64,000 nt of DNA. It comes from Salvelinus alpinus. Lineage: Eukaryota; Chordata; Actinopteri; Salmoniformes; Salmonidae. How positions within the stretch are numbered: the first letter of the stretch is position 1; every line of letters begins with the position of its first letter. The stretch is taken from assembly GCF_045679555.1 (NCBI RefSeq), contig NC_092087.1, positions 88,682,966 to 88,746,965 on the forward strand, written 5' to 3'. The position numbers and the translations under genes were made by a program. The notes beneath the pieces were generated by a model that made no database searches, was not told where the DNA came from, and saw only the letters and a program-made list of their open reading frames with translations. Below, piece after piece: positions 34,797-46,196 of this stretch.

Positions 34797-35501
34797 ACCA
34801 TCTGTAGTGAAGGCCCATAAGGCCCATGGAGTCTGTATCAAAGTCTAGAGAGCTGGTTGTTATGGATGTAGAAAAGTTAAAACACACATCCTACACAGTA
34901 TAGATGTCAACCCCACTACCTATCAGTCTGGTCCTAAAGGGCCCTCAGATAAATCTGCTGTGTCACACACACATTTGAAATACTTTATTTGAAGCAATAA
35001 TAACAAATAAGAAAAGGGTTTAAACATTTTAAAGGTCCCTGTATGTACGGCACTCAAGGGTCCAGAAATGACCTCCTTCTTGAAACAGCATAACAGCTGA
35101 AACAGAGCAGTACCTAGTTAATTGTTTTGTCCTAGTTTTTGTCAGACCCTCAATCTGGAGGCCACACACTGCCAGCCTGTCAGCCAAATATCAGCTCCAC
35201 CAGCTAGCACCTCCACCCAGGCTGTCCAAGCATAACGAGGGGCTGGTATTTAAGCAGATTCCCTGTAAAGACCTGCTCCATGTAGCCGTTAAATGAGCAG
35301 CCCACTTCCAAAATGAGCACCTCCCCCTGGCCTCTCCCCACAACAACTATATCTGGTGTATTTGGCACACAGGAAAACACATCATCATCAACATAAAACC
35401 AGCTTCCCCTGACAAAACAATGTTTATGCATGTGTGCTGTTCGCTGGCTATCAGGTCAACAAGGTGGTCATGTCTAGCAATGTACAAATCTCCACCCCCC
35501 C

Positions 35502-35502
<1 letters not shown>

Positions 35503-35594
<92 letters not shown>
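35503..35594. repeat. (CA)n microsatellite
   Basis: A C-run followed by AC repeats in gene B intron 1. A (CAGA)n array holds the matching place in gene C. Confidence 0.95.
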
Positions 35595-35599
<5 letters not shown>

Positions 35600-35831
35600 T
35601 GTTACAATGTTTGTCTGCTTGTCTATTTTACCCTGGTTAATCATCTCATCACTATGTAGATCAACACTCCTACACTGAGACACTTTATGAATACTGACCC
35701 TGATGTAACAACCAAAACACAGATCAAAACATAACAAGAAGTAAAATGATACATTACCCCCAAGAATATGACTTATAGCTACTAACTAATAACCAAAAAC
35801 TATATTTCAAGATATTGTCAACAGTACTGAC

Positions 35832-35925
35832 AGAGTGAAGTGAAGGGGAGAGGTCTTGTACGGTAAGTCAACTTACTGGTAGTGAGTGTCAGTTCTGTGG
35901 TTGATACATATTTAAAGTAGTCAGG
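35832..35925 (-). promoter_or_regulatory. Gene B leader exon/promoter copy 1
   Basis: Paralogue of 17304-17410. The donor reads CTCT|GTCAGT instead of GTAAGT and the TATA position reads TTTAAATA. The PU.1-like AAAGAGGAAGG (minus strand, 35955-35965) is kept. Confidence 0.5.
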
Positions 35926-36059
35926 ACACGAGTAGATGATACAGAACTGTCCTTTCCTTCCTCTTTAAGACATTAACATGCATGATGACCAGAACAGCAA
36001 GTCAGAAAAGGGAGATTACTGTATTAGAGTGGGCCCTACATTTCTAAAATGGCCAAATG

Positions 36060-37275
36060 AAAGCTGGTCCAGACAGTGCAAAATCTCAACCAAACACCGA
36101 CGTCTATGATTGGTTCAGATTTGGTCCGGACCAGACCAAAAACCAACGTCCGTGAACGTGGAAATCAGGGCCGGTCCGGAATGCAACAAAAAATACATCC
36201 AAAAGGCATCAGTGTAGGAAAAACATCCAGTCCAGACAGGACCAAAAACAGACCTCCAAAAGGTGTCAGTGTAGGACGGTGCTTAATGAGGTACAGCCTA
36301 CAGTGTTGTCTGAAATGTATTTTTAGGAATGCCCATCTATGTTGTAGGCCTACCATTTGTAAAACACCAAAGAAGACTGCCAGTTCAGACATGACCAAAA
36401 AAGATGTCCAAAAGATGTTGGCCTGTGCTTACGGGGGTGTTTTCTACCATGTCGGCCCACAATGGAATTTCATGAATGCCCATCCATTTGGTAGGTCCAC
36501 CGTTTGTAAAACAGGCCACTTCATCAACTTAATTAGTCCTGATTCCTGTGACTAATCAATTTGGCTAATTAAGCTCTTAATTTCAGCTACCCAACTTTAT
36601 CAGGAGGAGTAATCCTGAGCCTATTTGCAATGTGTTTACACAGCGAGAAATGCAGAAATATGTTTTTCTCTCGCTATGATCAGCTTAGTAAAACATTGAA
36701 GGATACAAACTTGAAACCACTGATCATGACAATTTAGCCCACGGGATGAATCTCCTGGACAGCAGTGACTAGCCTGGTTGTCCAGACCATATTGTCTATT
36801 TTACTTTGACCTGTCCTGTTTTTAGAATATGTTGTTTGTTAAGAGTCAGCTAATTTTTTATGTGATTGGGCGTCATTTATGTTAGGCTATTTGATCGGAG
36901 AAACCTGATGTAAAAAGTTTCCTGAAAAGGCCACATATTCTATATACTAAATGTTATATCTGCTGCATTATTCTTTACAAAATGTTGGTGGAGCGCTGCA
37001 GTGATGCGTCTCTCCAACAGCACCCTGGAGAGGCATGCTGGGAATGGACAATATACATATTTTGCATCCCTGTCTTTGACAAAGTGGTTACTGTTTATCA
37101 CAGGGTGGAATCAGCGCTCACCTAAAAACCCCGCTGGTTGAGAGAAATTGTCATTGTTTTTAGGCAGAATTATGTGAGGTTTTCTGGGTTGTTGGAGGTG
37201 GGTCTTGGTCAGTTTAGCTCAGAAAATGCTGCCCTCGTCAATCTGCCGCCATAGGCCTAATCCTATGCAGGCCGG
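36060..37275. repeat. 1.2-kb insertion of unrecognised sequence with internal repeats
   Basis: Absent from the matching place in gene A (17530). Between 36100 and 36500 a motif recurs about three times (CCAAAAGGCATCAGTGTAGG, CCAAAAGGTGTCAGTGTAGG, CCAAAAGATGTTGGCCTGTG), and GGTCCGGACCAGACC is palindromic. A 159-codon frame at 36076-36555 has no recognisable domain. Confidence 0.45.
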
Positions 37276-37279
37276 CCTT

Positions 37280-37695
37280 GTGTTTCATGTTAATACTACT
37301 CCTAAACACCACCCGCCATCACTGTGTCTCATGTTAATACTACTCCTAAACACAACCCACCATCACTGTGTCTCATGTTAATACTACTCCTAAACACAAC
37401 CCACTGCCACTGTGTCTCATGTTAATACTTCTCCTAAACACAACCCACCATCACTGTGTCTCATGTTAATACTACTCCTAAACACAACCCACCATCACTG
37501 TGTCTCATGTTAATACTACTCCTAAACACAACCCACCATCACTGTCTCATGTTAATACTACTCCTAAACACAACCCACCATCACTGTGTCTCATGTTAAT
37601 ACTACTCCTAAACACAACCCACCATCACTGTGTCTCATGTTAACACTACTCCTAAACACAACCCACCATCACTGTGTCTCATGTAAATACTACAC
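37280..37695. repeat. 44-bp tandem repeat, about 10 copies
   Basis: The same unit as 18305-18835. Confidence 0.95.
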
Positions 37696-38370
37696 CTAAA
37701 CCTCTTATGAAACATCAACTCATTCAATCTTTCTGTCACTTTTACTTTAGGCCATTTTCAAAATGTCTCCACAACAATCTGTTGCTCTGAGAGCTCTAAA
37801 AAATAGCATGAAAAAGTCTTTATGTGAAACAACATGTACAATGTACTTCCTGTCTTTTGTAGCACACAATATAGCTCAATATTTGTCAAGGGTGCCAATA
37901 ATTGTGGTCGTGACTGTATATCTAATAATCACATTAATATGTAAAAAATAATTTACACACACACACACAAACAGACATAACACATACACAGTTATACTTC
38001 ACCCTGTTATACTTTGACAGTGAACATGACCCTATTGAAGGGAGATCTGGGTATTACTGGCATACTCTACTGATCATGTTTTAAACATGTAAATGAATAA
38101 ACTAAACTAAACAAAACACATGAAACCACAGTCCAGGATCAGTATTCACAAAGTGTCTCAGAGTAGGAGAGCTGATCTGGGATCAGTTTAGCCTTTTAGA
38201 TCATAATTATACGGACCGTCTGAGACACTTTATGAATACAGGCCCTGATGTAACAACCAAAACACAGTTCAAAATAAACCAACAAGTACAAAGATACAGG
38301 AAGTCATGTGATGTATGGCTAAAAACATCAAAACTAAATTATATTTCAAGATATCGTCAAGTGTACTTAC
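37696..38370. other. Spacer, no gene; paralogue of 18836-19430
   Basis: Contains a short CA run near 37954 and the MITE-like block at 38130-38255. Confidence 0.55.
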
Positions 38371-38415
38371 AGAGTGAAGTGAAGGGGAGAGGTCTTGTAC
38401 AGTGAGTCAACGTAC
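38371..38415 (-). promoter_or_regulatory. Gene B leader-exon copy 2, interrupted
   Basis: Donor CACTCT|GTAAGT at 38371 is intact. The exon is cut 45 bp upstream by the solo LTR at 38416-38999; the rest of the copy resumes at 39000. Confidence 0.5.
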
Positions 38416-38999
38416 TGTCACACCCTGGCCTTAGTATTCTTTGTTTTCTTTATTATTTTAGTTAGGTCAGGGTGTGACATGGGGAATGTATGTGTTTTTG
38501 TAGTGTCTAGGGTGGTTGTATGGTTTAGGGGGTTAAGTAGAGTAGATGGGTTTGTGCTTAAAAGAGTTAGATGCACTATTGTAAAGTGGTTGTTCCACTG
38601 GATATCTTAAGGTGAATGCACCAATTTGTAAGTCGCTCTGGATAAGAGCGTCTGCTAAATGACTTAAAATGTAAATGTAAAATGTTTAGTATAGGTGTCT
38701 AGCTGTGTCTATGGTTGCCTGAATGGTTCTCAATCAGAGACAGATGTCATTAATTGTCTCTGATTGGGAGCCATATTTAAGGCAGCCATAGGCACTAGGT
38801 CAATGTGGGTAATTGTCTATGTTGTAAGTTTGTAGCCTGAATGTGCACTTACGTCTATAGCTTCACGATTCGTTTGTTGTTTTGTTTCAGTTTGTTATAG
38901 TGTTCGTTGCGTGTTTTTTCCTTTCTCTAAAATAAAAGAGAATGTATTTTGCACACGCTGCGCCTTGGTCCACTCTCTCTCCGCAAGACGATCGTGACA
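38416..38999 (+). mobile_element. Solo LTR (TGTCACG family), 584 bp with a nested SINE piece
   Basis: TGTCACACCC...GATCGTGACA with target duplication CGTAC at 38411-38415 and 39000-39004. A SINE fragment at about 38575-38675 (GTAAGTCGCTCTGGATAAGA) is nested in it. The gene A paralogue near 19485 is empty. Confidence 0.92.
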
Positions 39000-39004
39000 C
39001 GTAC

Positions 39005-39385
39005 TGTCACTGCGTGGAAACAAGAAGTAGTCTACTCTAAGTATTAGTAGAAGCAGGTTTAGTCTAAGTGTGAGTTCTGTGGTTGATACATTTTAAAAGT
39101 AGCCTTGTCAGGGCATTAACATGCAGCAACAGCAGGTCACATAAGGGATGTTACTGTATCTAAATAGAACATGGTCTAAAGTCAGAATACTGTAGTTACA
39201 TTTCTTTATTTGAGCAGTGGACCTACATGTTTAACAAGAGACACAATGTGACCCATTCCCATCACTCCTCATCAGCTGGTACTGAAGGTTCCAGAACCAA
39301 TGAAAGGGAGTATCTTTGGTTCCAGTGTTCTAGACTAGAACTCTCCCTACTGACATCTCAACATTACTGCAGCTTCCAGGCTTCA
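39005..39385. other. Gene B 5' flank, no gene
   Basis: Paralogous to 19490-19850. Confidence 0.6.
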
Positions 39386-39390
39386 TATGT

Positions 39391-39775
39391 TGTCACGCCC
39401 TGACCATAGTTTGCTTTGTATGTTTCTATGTTTTGTTTGGTCAGGGTGTGATCTGAGTGGTCATTCTATGTTGTATGTCTGGTTTGTCTATTTCTATGTG
39501 TTTCGCCTGATATGGTTCTCAATCAGAGACAGGTGTTTTGCATTGTCTCTGAATGGGAACCATATTTAGGTAGCCTGTTTTGTATTGTGGGATGTGGGTT
39601 ATTGTCTATGTTAGTTGCCTGTGTCTGCACTGTTTATATATAGCGTCACGTTCGTCGTTTTGTTGTTTTGTATAGTTTGTCAAGTGTTCATCGTTTCGTT
39701 TCAATTAAAGAAGAATGTATTCACTTCACGCTGCGCCTTGGTCCTCCTCTCTTCCACATTACGACGATCGTGACA
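39391..39775 (+). mobile_element. Solo LTR (TGTCACG family), 385 bp
   Basis: TGTCACGCCC...GATCGTGACA with target duplication TATGT at 39386-39390 and 39776-39780. The paralogous site near 19866 is empty. ATTAAAG near 39705 may be its polyadenylation signal. Confidence 0.92.
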
Positions 39776-39780
39776 TATGT

Positions 39781-40860
39781 CCCTACTAGTCCGATGAAAA
39801 TATAGAAGGTAAAAAATATATATAGAATAAACCAGGCACACACATAAAAATGTTGTTTCATTGGGAGAAATTTTGAACTGGCGTTTGAAATGAGTGAACT
39901 AGTGATCTCAGCTAGCTTGTTAGCTACATGAAGAGGCTGTTGATTAACAAGTATTTTTGTGCATCACACAGCTACTCTGAATGGACTGGATTGTGAGCAA
40001 TACGATGCACTGCTACTGAATTACAGCAAGACCCCATAGTTAGCTTGTGAGCTAACTAGTTAGCTAACATTTAGCTATCAACATTAGCTAACTAGAAACA
40101 ACAGACAACAGTGAGCTGTCATTATGCCAAGGCCAAGGCAAGCTGCTCTGAGTTTCCAGTGTGTTCTTGTGTGAAAGAGATGTCTTCAGCTCACTGATCT
40201 TCAGAACAACTGACCCAAAGTGAACCCTGACATGTATATAACTAAGTCTGTCTTTCTGTCTGGGATTATTGTGTTCCATTGTGTCTGCATGATGCGTGTT
40301 TTTTGAAAATGACAATGAATAATCTTTCATGTAAATGTTTACTGTTGCTTTGTTATTGTAATTTTATTGTGTGATTTATATAGTTATTTTTAGCATTTTC
40401 TTAATTGAAGAAATCTAATATTTTCTTACATATAAACAACTGCATTGTTGCTTAAGGGCATGTCCTTAACCATTTCACATGTGACAAATACAATTTGATT
40501 TGATTTGTGTGTTTAGGTACTGGACATTGCTCCCTCTGACGCTGGGTTTCTGAACCTCTAAAAGTCTGAGCCGTTTGGGGGGGGTTCTACTAGCTGACAT
40601 ATGGAATTGTTTTAAAGTGGTCATACCATGGATCATTTAGATATTTGATTTTGAATTATAGTACCCCTTTAGGTTAAAATAATATCCATGAAAAATGTTA
40701 AAAAATACTGCTATAGCAATTAACACTCCTTTACTGCTATAGCCCATATAAACACATTGAATAACACATTAATAAATGGCAAAAACAAAGACAGTGGAGA
40801 AATGTATCATAAGAACTAAGGTGTTGAATATCTAGGATATATAACAAAGCTCAGGAAATA
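39781..40860. other. Intergenic, no gene seen
   Basis: A+T-rich with recurring TTAGCTAAC words (40030-40100). Near 40480-40506 the sequence CACATGTGACAAATACAATT ends in TTGATTTGATTTG, which looks like a LINE/SINE 3' tail. Confidence 0.45.
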
Positions 40861-41100
40861 CAGTATATCACAAAAGTGAGTACACCCCTCACATTTTTGT
40901 AAATATTTGAGTATATATTTTCATGTGACATCACTGAAGAAATTACTTTGCTACAATGTAAAGTAGTGAGTGTACAGCTTGTATAACAGTGTAAATTTGC
41001 TGTCCCTTCAAAATAACTCAACACACAGCCATTTATGTCAAAACCGCTGGCAACAAAAGTGAGTACACCCCTAAGTGAAAATGTCCAAAGTTAAAGTGAC
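40861..41100 (+). mobile_element. Tc1/mariner end fragment
   Basis: After TA at 40859-40860 it reads CAGTATATCACAAAAGTGAG, with the inner direct copy ACAAAAGTGAGTACACCCC at about 41056. A 5' end only; the other end is not found. Confidence 0.65.
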
Positions 41101-41420
41101 TTATGCATAGATAATAAACAGAGAGTAGCAGCAGCGTAAAAGAGGGAGGGGGTGCAATGCAAATAGTCTGGGTAGCTATTTAATTACATGTTCTGGAATC
41201 TTATGGCTTAGTGGTAGAAGCTGTTTAGAAGCCTAGACTTGGTGCTCCGGTGCCGCTTGAGGTGGGGTAGCAGAAATAACAGTCTATGACTAGGGTGGCT
41301 GGAGTCTTTGACAATTTTTAGGGCCTTCCTCTGACACCGCCTGGTATAGAGGTCCTGGATGGCAGGAAGCTTAGCCCTAGTGATGTACTGGGCCGTACGC
41401 ACAACCCTCTGTAGTGACTT
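41101..41420 (-). mobile_element. LINE 3' coding fragment
   Basis: Minus-strand frame 41402-41208 reads RTAQYITRAKLPAIQDLYTR, resembling the extreme C-terminus of a fish LINE reverse transcriptase. No catalytic motifs are present. Confidence 0.55.
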
Positions 41421-41507
41421 GTGGTCAAAGGAAGCACATGCTCCTTCACAATATTAGATTTGAACTATAATGTAATAATAACAACAACAAAATGTTTTTT
41501 TGAAAGG

Positions 41508-41943
41508 GTGATGGTGCTTGATGCTGCTGTGAACCATCATAACTATATCTTTGTTGATGAAGCGGGTTTCAACCTGACCAAAACTCAGTGCCGTGGGCGG
41601 AATCTCATCGGCCAACGGGCGACCGTCCAAGTGCCTGGAAAACGTGGGGGAAACTTCTCCATGTGTGCAGCTATCTCTGAAGAGGGTGTGGTAGGACGTA
41701 GGCCACAGCTTGAATCCTACAATGCTGCACACCTCCTTGTGTTTCTCATTGAAATTGAGCAAGCTTGTCAAGGTGAAGTGGTTAACTATTTCATTGTATG
41801 GGACAATGTCAGGTTCCACTATGCAGAGGTGGTTCAGGCATGGTTTCGGGCCAATCCCTGATTCGTGACCCTATACCTGCCCCCATACTCTCCTTTCCTC
41901 AACCCAGTTGAGGAATTTTTCAGCATGGAGGTGGAAGGTGTGT
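41508..41943 (+). pseudogene. DDE transposase fragment (DDE_3/IS630-like), one stop
   Basis: The frame shows YIFVDEAGFNL, NLIGQRATVQVPGKRGGN, FIVWDNVRFH and then LPPYSPFLNPVEEFFS. These are the three acidic positions of a DDE endonuclease. A single TGA (41859-41861) interrupts it between the second D and the E. The DNA-binding N-terminus is missing and no flanking inverted repeats are clear. Confidence 0.75.
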
Positions 41944-42217
41944 GATTGCCATCACCATGAGCGTGCTACCCTTGCGACAACACCAATTCAGACCAATTTT
42001 CAAGCTTGAATTCGCTTTGCCAAAAGGTTTTTCCCACGGTGCATGAACAATGAGGACATTCATATATGCATGAACAATGAGGACATTCATACATTTATAT
42101 ATGTTAAAAATGATGTATGTTAAAAAACAGCTTTTCTGTGTTGGAATGGTGTTGGCGTACCCCAACAACAGAATGATGTGTGCGTATACCGGTCATAAAA
42201 AATATTCACATAAGTAG

Positions 42218-42807
42218 TATAAGGGATTTGCGTCAATTCAAATCTGGTATCAGGACAAAATGTGATTCAGAGTCACCGAATATACTTTAAGTATTTTTAT
42301 TTAACTCAAGCGATAAATGGTAAATGCAATTTTCGTATATACGGGTTCTCTGTATCACCTCGCAGGGCAGAACAGAGAACTGGCAGGATGTAAGTAAACA
42401 GCTGTTCTTATACGGTGACAGACATAGTTCCAACCTGTCTGTTGGCCTATCACATTAGAGGCTGAGCGTGGTTTAAACTTTGCTCAGCCTATCGCCGGCG
42501 CTCAGGCTAGTCCTAGCCTCTTGGCGCTCTTTGGTGTCCGGCGCTGTTGCTGTGTAGATTACGCTCCCACACCCTAGAGACTGGGGTCAGACAGCTCTAC
42601 AACATTGTCTGAGCTATTTGCACCTGCATACAAAGCACACTGTTCTCGCTCAAGGCTAACCACAGCTTCCCAGCACACTTATCTGGGGCTAACTGTTACT
42701 TCCAGCACACACACACAGACATCCAGGCGCCCAGGCCAACAGTTGCTAATATTCAATCACATGTGATATAGCATTGGGTTATAGTGCAATAAACACAAAT
42801 CCTAACA
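42218..42807 (-). mobile_element. Solo LTR, retrovirus-like family, 590 bp
   Basis: Flanked by 4-bp GTAG at 42214-42217 and 42808-42811. On the minus strand it starts TGTTAGGATTTGTG. It is homologous over its length, in inverted orientation, to 58481-59064. No internal genes are present. Confidence 0.85.
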
Positions 42808-42956
42808 GTAGACCGTTGATTGGCCAGCTCATCTTCCTCTAGACTGCTGATTGGCCAGCTCCTCCTCCTCAGAAGTATGACCTTATATTCTTGAGGTGGG
42901 GTTATTTTAAGTATTTTTCTCTCCAATTATGTTTTGGCCACAAATATGAGTATAGG

Positions 42957-43278
42957 TGTCAGAAGGTGAGTGTAGTTGGTGCATGAAGTCAGGCACGAGT
43001 GAGCAACGTACTTTACTCAACAAATAAAGGCACAAGGTAAACAAATACACTTGACCAATAACCAACGGTAAATATTATGCATGGGTGAACAACAAACATG
43101 GGGTGAACAGAGGGTTAAATACATGTAATTGGATAATGAAAACCAGGTGTGTAGGAAAAAAAAGACAAAACCAATGGAAAATGAAAAACAGATCAGTGAT
43201 GGCTAGAAGACCGGTGACGTCGACCGCCGAACGCCGCCCGAACAAGGAGAGGGACCGACCTCGGCGGAAGTCGTGACA
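42957..43278 (-). mobile_element. Solo LTR, third family, 322 bp
   Basis: Plus-strand ends are TGTCAGAAGG and AGTCGTGACA. The target duplication ATAGG is at 42952-42956 and 43279-43283. On the minus strand it begins TGTCACGACTTCCGCC. Confidence 0.85.
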
Positions 43279-43283
43279 ATAGG

Positions 43284-43720
43284 ACAAGTCAACAACATTA
43301 TTTAGGTATGAATTAACAAAATATAAACTTTTAAAAGTGAGATTTTCACTGGACAGTTACTTTAAGAACCTGCTTCTGCTATTGTATTGTTTAACCCTTA
43401 TCTCCAACTGCTTCTTACCTGTTGTGATTTTTGTCTCTTCCTGCCTCCCATCCAGGATTACAACATCATACAGTCCATGCATTTGTGCAACAAAGTAATT
43501 TAGTGACACTTCCTGTGGGTGTGGCCTAACAGAAGGGACGCCCATATCGACCCCCACTCCCCCCTGCCCCTAGCTCTAGCCCAAAAACAGACTCAGTGGG
43601 GCTGTCATGGGGGTAAAAGGTGCCTCTCCAAGGGATATCCACTTTCCCATCCACCCCTAGCCCATCTCTGTCCCCAAAGAGAGACACCTACCTAGGAGAG
43701 TCGGACAACAGTTAGGGGGT
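43284..43720. other. Intergenic, no gene seen
   Basis: Unrecognised sequence without splice-consistent coding. Confidence 0.5.
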
Positions 43721-43721
43721 G

Positions 43722-43967
43722 AAGTGCCACACCAATTACATGACATATTATTTATTGTCATTTTTGAAACACATAGACACAATATGACATAACATGGATG
43801 TTTGGAGTGTGGAGGGTAGTTCAGTCATCAAACATTCTGTAATGTTCCATCTTTCTGTGTTCCGGAGTGGAATGTCCTCGCTGATGGAACTACCCTCCAT
43901 GTCATATTGTGTCTGTGTGTTTCAAAAATGACAATACATAATATGTCATGTAATTGGTTGTGTGCTG
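43722..43967. repeat. Foldback (long inverted repeat) sequence, about 245 bp
   Basis: The arm CACCAATTACATGACATATT... (43725-43790) pairs with ...AATATGTCATGTAATTGG (43900-43960). An inner pair GGAGGGTAGTTC/GAACTACCCTCC extends the palindrome inward, leaving a small loop near 43848. Confidence 0.8.
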
Positions 43968-44800
43968 GACATTTCTCCTTCTTAAAGTGTCGTTGTATTT
44001 TTTGTACTGACATGATGATGATGATGGTGAATTAACCACTACTGCTCTCCAAACCAATAGAAATGTACAGTATTATTTGTAGTGTGTGATTGTGTGATTT
44101 TGAAAACCTTCATTTTTTCTCCACAGAAAATACTGTTATAACAAGGAAAAAACAATGTAAATTAAGTTTATTCTTAAAGTGTATTTGTTAATCTATTTCA
44201 CACTTCACACATTAGTTTACAAAAATGTTTTTGAATAAAAGCGATAAGAACTCTTCCCTGAACATTGAAGCAAAATCATGACGTAACATTGTCATTAAAA
44301 CAATTAAAACTACATATACAAAAGTCCATCAAGCTTCTACTATGTGTATCATCTAAAAGTATCATATGAAATAATACAATACAATAGAAATACAATATCT
44401 ATTGTTGTTAGACCTTCATGTACAGTCTCACAAGTGTGATGACTGTTTCAGAAACATAACAGGACCTTGAGGTTGGCTATTTCATAAATTCAAAGGTTCA
44501 GAAATATTTACAACTTAAAAATGTAGCTTAAAAACAACTAAACTAAAACAATTAAAATGTTACGGTCCCTTTCTTATTCATCATTGTCTGAAAGCCATAA
44601 CTGACCCTAGATCAGAACTCCTACTCTAAGTGTGAATACAGTAGTCCTGTCTGACTCAGTTGGTACAGCATGGCTCACGAGTTCGATTCCTGCTGGGACT
44701 TCCCATATTAAGGATTTATGCACCCATGACTGTATTGACTGAGTGAATGACTTTGGTTAAAAGTACCTGCCAGATGGCGTATATTATATATATATCATAT
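43968..44800. other. Spacer with SINE-like fragment, paralogous to 62340-62790
   Basis: Contains a degenerate tRNA-like piece at about 44640-44700 (CTCAGTTGGTACAGCATGG, GAGTTCGATTCCTGCTGGG). No gene. Confidence 0.5.
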
Positions 44801-45095
44801 CATTACATACGATTTAAAACTGGGTAGTTTGGTTCCTGGAAGCTGACTGGCTGAAACAGCATTTCAGAAGTGTGTACTGTATATCAGATAAAATACCACG
44901 GGTATGACGCACAAAAACGTTACTGCTACTATAAACTGGTGACCAACGTAATTAGACGAGTACATAATCATTTTCTGTCATACCCATGGTATACGGTCTG
45001 ATATACCACGCCTTTCAGCAAATCAGCATTCAGGGCTCGAACCACCCGGATTATAATGGCCAATATTCCACACCCCCTCGTGCCTTATGTCACTT
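44801..45095. mobile_element. MITE-like palindromic repeat
   Basis: GGAAGCTGACTGGCTGAAAC, TACCACGGGTATGACGC and later TACCCATGGTATACGG, TATACCACGCC form inverted halves. It resembles a MITE frequent in salmonids. Confidence 0.6.
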
Positions 45096-45124
45096 AGTAA
45101 AAATATAAGGATCCAGATATACAA

Positions 45125-45580
45125 GGTTTTTGTCAAACCTGTCGTGTTCAAGTCTTCTTGGTTCTGGGTTTGTTGGTTTCAAGTCTTCTTGGTTCTGGTT
45201 TGTTGTGTTCAGGTCTTCTTGGTTCGGGTTTGTTGTGTTCAGGTCTTCTTGGTTCTGGGTTTGTTGTGTTCAGTTCTTCTTGGTTCTGGGTTTGTTGTGT
45301 TCAGTTCATCTTGGTACTGGGTTTGTTGTGTTCAGGTCTTCTTGGTACTGGGTTTGTTGTGTTCAGGTCTTCTTGGTACTGGGTTTGTTGTGTTCATGTC
45401 TTCTTGGTTCTGGTTTGTTGTGTTCAGGTCTTCTTGGTTCTGGGTTTGTTGTGCTCAGGTCTTCTTGGTTCTGGGTTTGTTGTGTTCAGGTCTTCTTGGT
45501 TCTGGTTTTGTTGTTTTCAGTTTTTCTCTGGTTTGGGGTTTATTGTGTTCAGGTCTTATTGGTTTTGGGTGTCATTTTCA
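45125..45580 (-). repeat. 31-bp minisatellite overlapping a receptor stop codon (about 14 copies)
   Basis: Plus-strand unit TTGTTGTGTTCAGGTCTTCT then TGGTTCTGGGT. It starts inside the last codons of the ITIM exon at 45578-45659. The same repeat, fewer copies, is at 62845-63015. Because 31 is not a multiple of three, frames rotate and the hydrophobic ORFs are spurious. Confidence 0.88.
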
Positions 45581-45659
45581 TTTCTTCTTGGTTCTGGGTT
45601 TGTTGACTGTACTGTAGAGAACAGAGGAGTCCTCCTCAGCTGCTTGTGCTACTGCGGGT
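45578..45659 (-). CDS. Orphan terminal exon with canonical ITIM
   Basis: After acceptor CTCTTCAG the exon enters in phase 2 and reads PAVAQAAEEDSSVLYSTVNK, then PRTKKK, stopping at 45580-45578. VLYSTV fits the ITIM (I/V/L/S)xYxx(I/V/L). No Ig or transmembrane exon lies within 4 kb upstream. The nearest partner is gene C's transmembrane exon (50178-50265), which ends in phase 2 and could splice to it, replacing the linker exon. Alternatively it is a relic of a lost gene. Confidence 0.65.
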
Positions 45660-46192
45660 CTGAAGAGAGAGAAACAGAAATTAAACAAAACCTGTGTACC
45701 ATTTTGAACAGAAGAACAGTTCTTCAAAACCATCATCACATCACTCCCTCATTATAGACGTGTCATAGTAATTGTCTTTAGATGTCCATTGTTGGGTTGG
45801 TAGTTTAAATAAAGGTAAGGACAATTTTTTTTTTTATGGGGCATGGCCTATCACAGCACATTGGATGACTGTCATTCACAATCATATTCACCCAGCTCAA
45901 TGTAACATCAATAGATTTAGTCTACTACATGTCATGATACTCTAGTGTTCCCTATAGCCATCATGAGGTTGTTGCAACCTAGAATATGAATGAAAGGTTA
46001 CAACATAGGTGCACAGGTTGAGAGAAACATTTGAGTAATCAAGGTGACAGACAGTGACACATTCAATACTGCCTTGTACACTCTGGCCTGCATCTAGCTG
46101 ATCAATGGTGTAATAATTAGTCCAACAGTTGCAAACAAGAGTTTCTATTGGATAAAATCATGTATGTTAATCCCCGTTTCATTTGATTCCGT
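45660..46192. repeat. Duplicated 3'-flank block
   Basis: 45862-46192 matches 3435-3770. No gene. Confidence 0.7.
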
Positions 46193-46196
46193 TTAA

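Noticed and set aside
44640-44700. tRNA-like sequence
   Set aside because: Degenerate and followed by SINE-type sequence. The heads at 18140-18190, 27390 and 62605 are likewise SINE-derived.
45087-45617. Hydrophobic multi-span-like protein (FVVFRSSWFW repeats)
   Set aside because: 31-bp tandem repeat read in rotating frames; no start context or splice support.
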